From Verrucomicrobiota bacterium (lineage in GTDB: Bacteria; Verrucomicrobiota; Verrucomicrobiia; Methylacidiphilales; UBA1321): a stretch of DNA of 64,000 nucleotides. This document shows positions 63,032 to 64,000 of this stretch, piece by piece. The notes beneath the pieces were generated by a model, which was given only the letters and a program-made list of their open reading frames with translations, did no database searches and was not told where the DNA came from. The stretch covers positions 68,537 through 132,536 of the forward strand of contig JABDHJ010000001.1 in assembly GCA_013285645.1 (NCBI GenBank). Reading direction: 5' to 3'. Numbering within the stretch: position 1 is the stretch's first letter; every line of letters begins with the position of its first letter. The position numbers were made by a program, and so were the translations under genes.

Positions 63032-64000
63032 CTAACTCACACTGGTGAATTTTGACAATGGAATCGATTCGCCACTCTGCCACTGGCCTTCGACCAGGAT
63101 GCGAGTTGGAGTCGCGGGAATGCCGGTTTCATTGCGATAAAGCATCCCGACCACGGTATCGACCGCGAGCTGTCCGACCCTCCGGTCATTTTGATCCATT
63201 CCGGCAAACTTGTGCAGATGCGGCATCGCAGCGAGAACGGCCAACGGAATATCTTCCGGGACGTGAAGTCCAAGCTCCTGCAGATAGCCAACGGTCCATT
63301 CGAAGAAGTCGGCGATTATCACCTCGGGCCGATGAGTCTTGAACCATTGATTGAATTTCTTTTGCTCATTGTCCCATGGGCCGCGCGAGAGAAAGACAGG
63401 GATCCGCTCCCTGGTGTTTATTTTGTTTTGCTCAGCCAGAAATCCGCCAAGAAAGTTACCCTGCGATCTTTCGTTGAGCGCTTCCGAGAGGACAAGACCA
63501 ATCCTTTTATAACCAAATGCCCGTAACTGGCGCAGCGCGATCATGCTAGTGCGAAACTGACAATTCGTGACGACATGGAGCTGTGGGACGGAAATACTGA
63601 AGCCGAAAGCGATGGCAGAAAAGTTTGAAAAATCGAAATCGAGGATGGTATGTGCCTGGGGTTGAGGAGGAAAAAGAAGACCGCGAATGCCACTGTTCAA
63701 GAGCACCCTGCGCAAGGCCGCCGGGGTCATCTTGTCCACCGTGGGGTTAAAATCAACCAGCTTATAACCGAGCTCCGCCGCCCTTTGCTCAGCGCCTTGC
63801 CGGTAGAGAATAAATTCGTGACCGACATTAACGTTCAAGCTGCTCCCATAGTGGATCCAAGCGAGCGATCCTTGATAGCGTCGAACCGCCTTGTCCCGAC
63901 GGTACTCTGCCAGTGCGCGCAGCATCGGGTCCGGGGCGTAACCGAGGGAAGCCGCGAGTTGACGAACCCTGACTTTCGTCTTTGCTGCGATGCTGGGATG
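63032..64000 (-). CDS. LacI-family regulator, N-terminus beyond the right window edge
   Basis: The minus-strand frame ends at 63032 and stays open to base 64000, giving 322 codons plus the stop. The first residues in the window (HPSIAAKTKVRVRQLAASLG then YAPDPMLRALAEYRR) are the later part of a LacI helix-turn-helix and hinge region. The rest is a sugar-binding sensor (FGYKRIGLVLSEALNERSQG, MPHLHKFAGMDQNDRRVGQL). The ATG at 63925 is internal. It lies immediately upstream of the giant PEP-CTERM gene and probably controls the minus-strand lyase locus. Only the first 20 or so residues are missing. Confidence 0.9.
   Translation of the reverse strand, partial: HPSIAAKTKVRVRQLAASLGYAPDPMLRALAEYRRDKAVRRYQGSLAWIHYGSSLNVNVGHEFILYRQGAEQRAAELGYKLVDFNPTVDKMTPAALRRVLLNSGIRGLLFPPQPQAHTILDFDFSNFSAIAFGFSISVPQLHVVTNCQFRTSMIALRQLRAFGYKRIGLVLSEALNERSQGNFLGGFLAEQNKINTRERIPVFLSRGPWDNEQKKFNQWFKTHRPEVIIADFFEWTVGYLQELGLHVPEDIPLAVLAAMPHLHKFAGMDQNDRRVGQLAVDTVVGMLYRNETGIPATPTRILVEGQWQSGESIPLSKFTSVS

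Noticed and set aside
63760-63768. GCTTATAAC near-match to the ATTATAAGC element
   Set aside because: One mismatch and inside the LacI coding region; not in a promoter position.

Overview
The window most likely comes from a Verrucomicrobiota chromosome, probably Opitutales-like. This is inferred from the gene families. Two very long secreted proteins consist of autotransporter-type beta-strand repeats and end in a PEP-CTERM sorting signal. They are accompanied by GntR/LacI-type sugar regulators, SSS and MFS sugar transporters and many secreted carbohydrate-active enzymes. No SusC/SusD pair and no ABC importer is visible. The species cannot be named from the sequence alone.

Layout. (1) 1-17.5 kb is a carbohydrate-use locus. 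On the minus strand it holds a PEP-CTERM repeat protein, a GntR-LacI regulator, an SSS symporter and a secreted protein cut off by the left edge. On the plus strand it holds a second regulator with an unusual C-terminal domain, then three clan GH-A-like secreted glycosidases and a secreted protein of unknown function. A short sequence, ATTATAAGC, recurs in front of these genes and nowhere else that I noticed, so it may be a regulon-specific operator or promoter element. (2) 17.5-19.3 kb holds a 24-bp perfect palindrome, a short HTH reading frame and a complete IS4-type element with terminal repeats and an 11-bp target duplication. (3) 19.3-33 kb is accessory DNA. It carries several unrecognised proteins, a dual-specificity-type phosphatase, a BatD/Sel1-like protein, a GYF_2 membrane protein, and a rep-xis-int module ending just before a tRNA-Ser(CGA). 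Beyond the tRNA are further accessory genes and then a 21-bp copy of the tRNA 3' end with integrase-style arm repeats. A diverged copy of that end sequence occurs near 40.4 kb. (4) 33-40.2 kb holds a decayed sulfatase-modifying-type gene, an outer-membrane protein, lipoproteins and a two-component system. (5) 40.6-48.9 kb is a run of envelope and stress-type genes: L,D-transpeptidase, DUF3300, two DUF1254/DUF1214 paralogues, a SYLF protein, an SMR exporter and a lipase-like lipoprotein. (6) 49.1-64 kb is a second carbohydrate locus: a LacI regulator (cut by the right edge), a PEP-CTERM repeat protein, a heparinase II/III-like lyase, a GH38-like enzyme and an MFS transporter on the minus strand, with a cytoplasmic (alpha/alpha)6-type protein and an esterase facing them.

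How the genes may work together (inference): in both sugar loci a one-component sugar regulator sits beside a giant PEP-CTERM surface protein, secreted or cytoplasmic polysaccharide-degrading enzymes and a single-polypeptide sugar importer. The repeated architecture suggests a non-SusCD style of polysaccharide utilisation locus in which the PEP-CTERM protein may serve as a cell-surface scaffold. The exosortase that would process it is not in the window.
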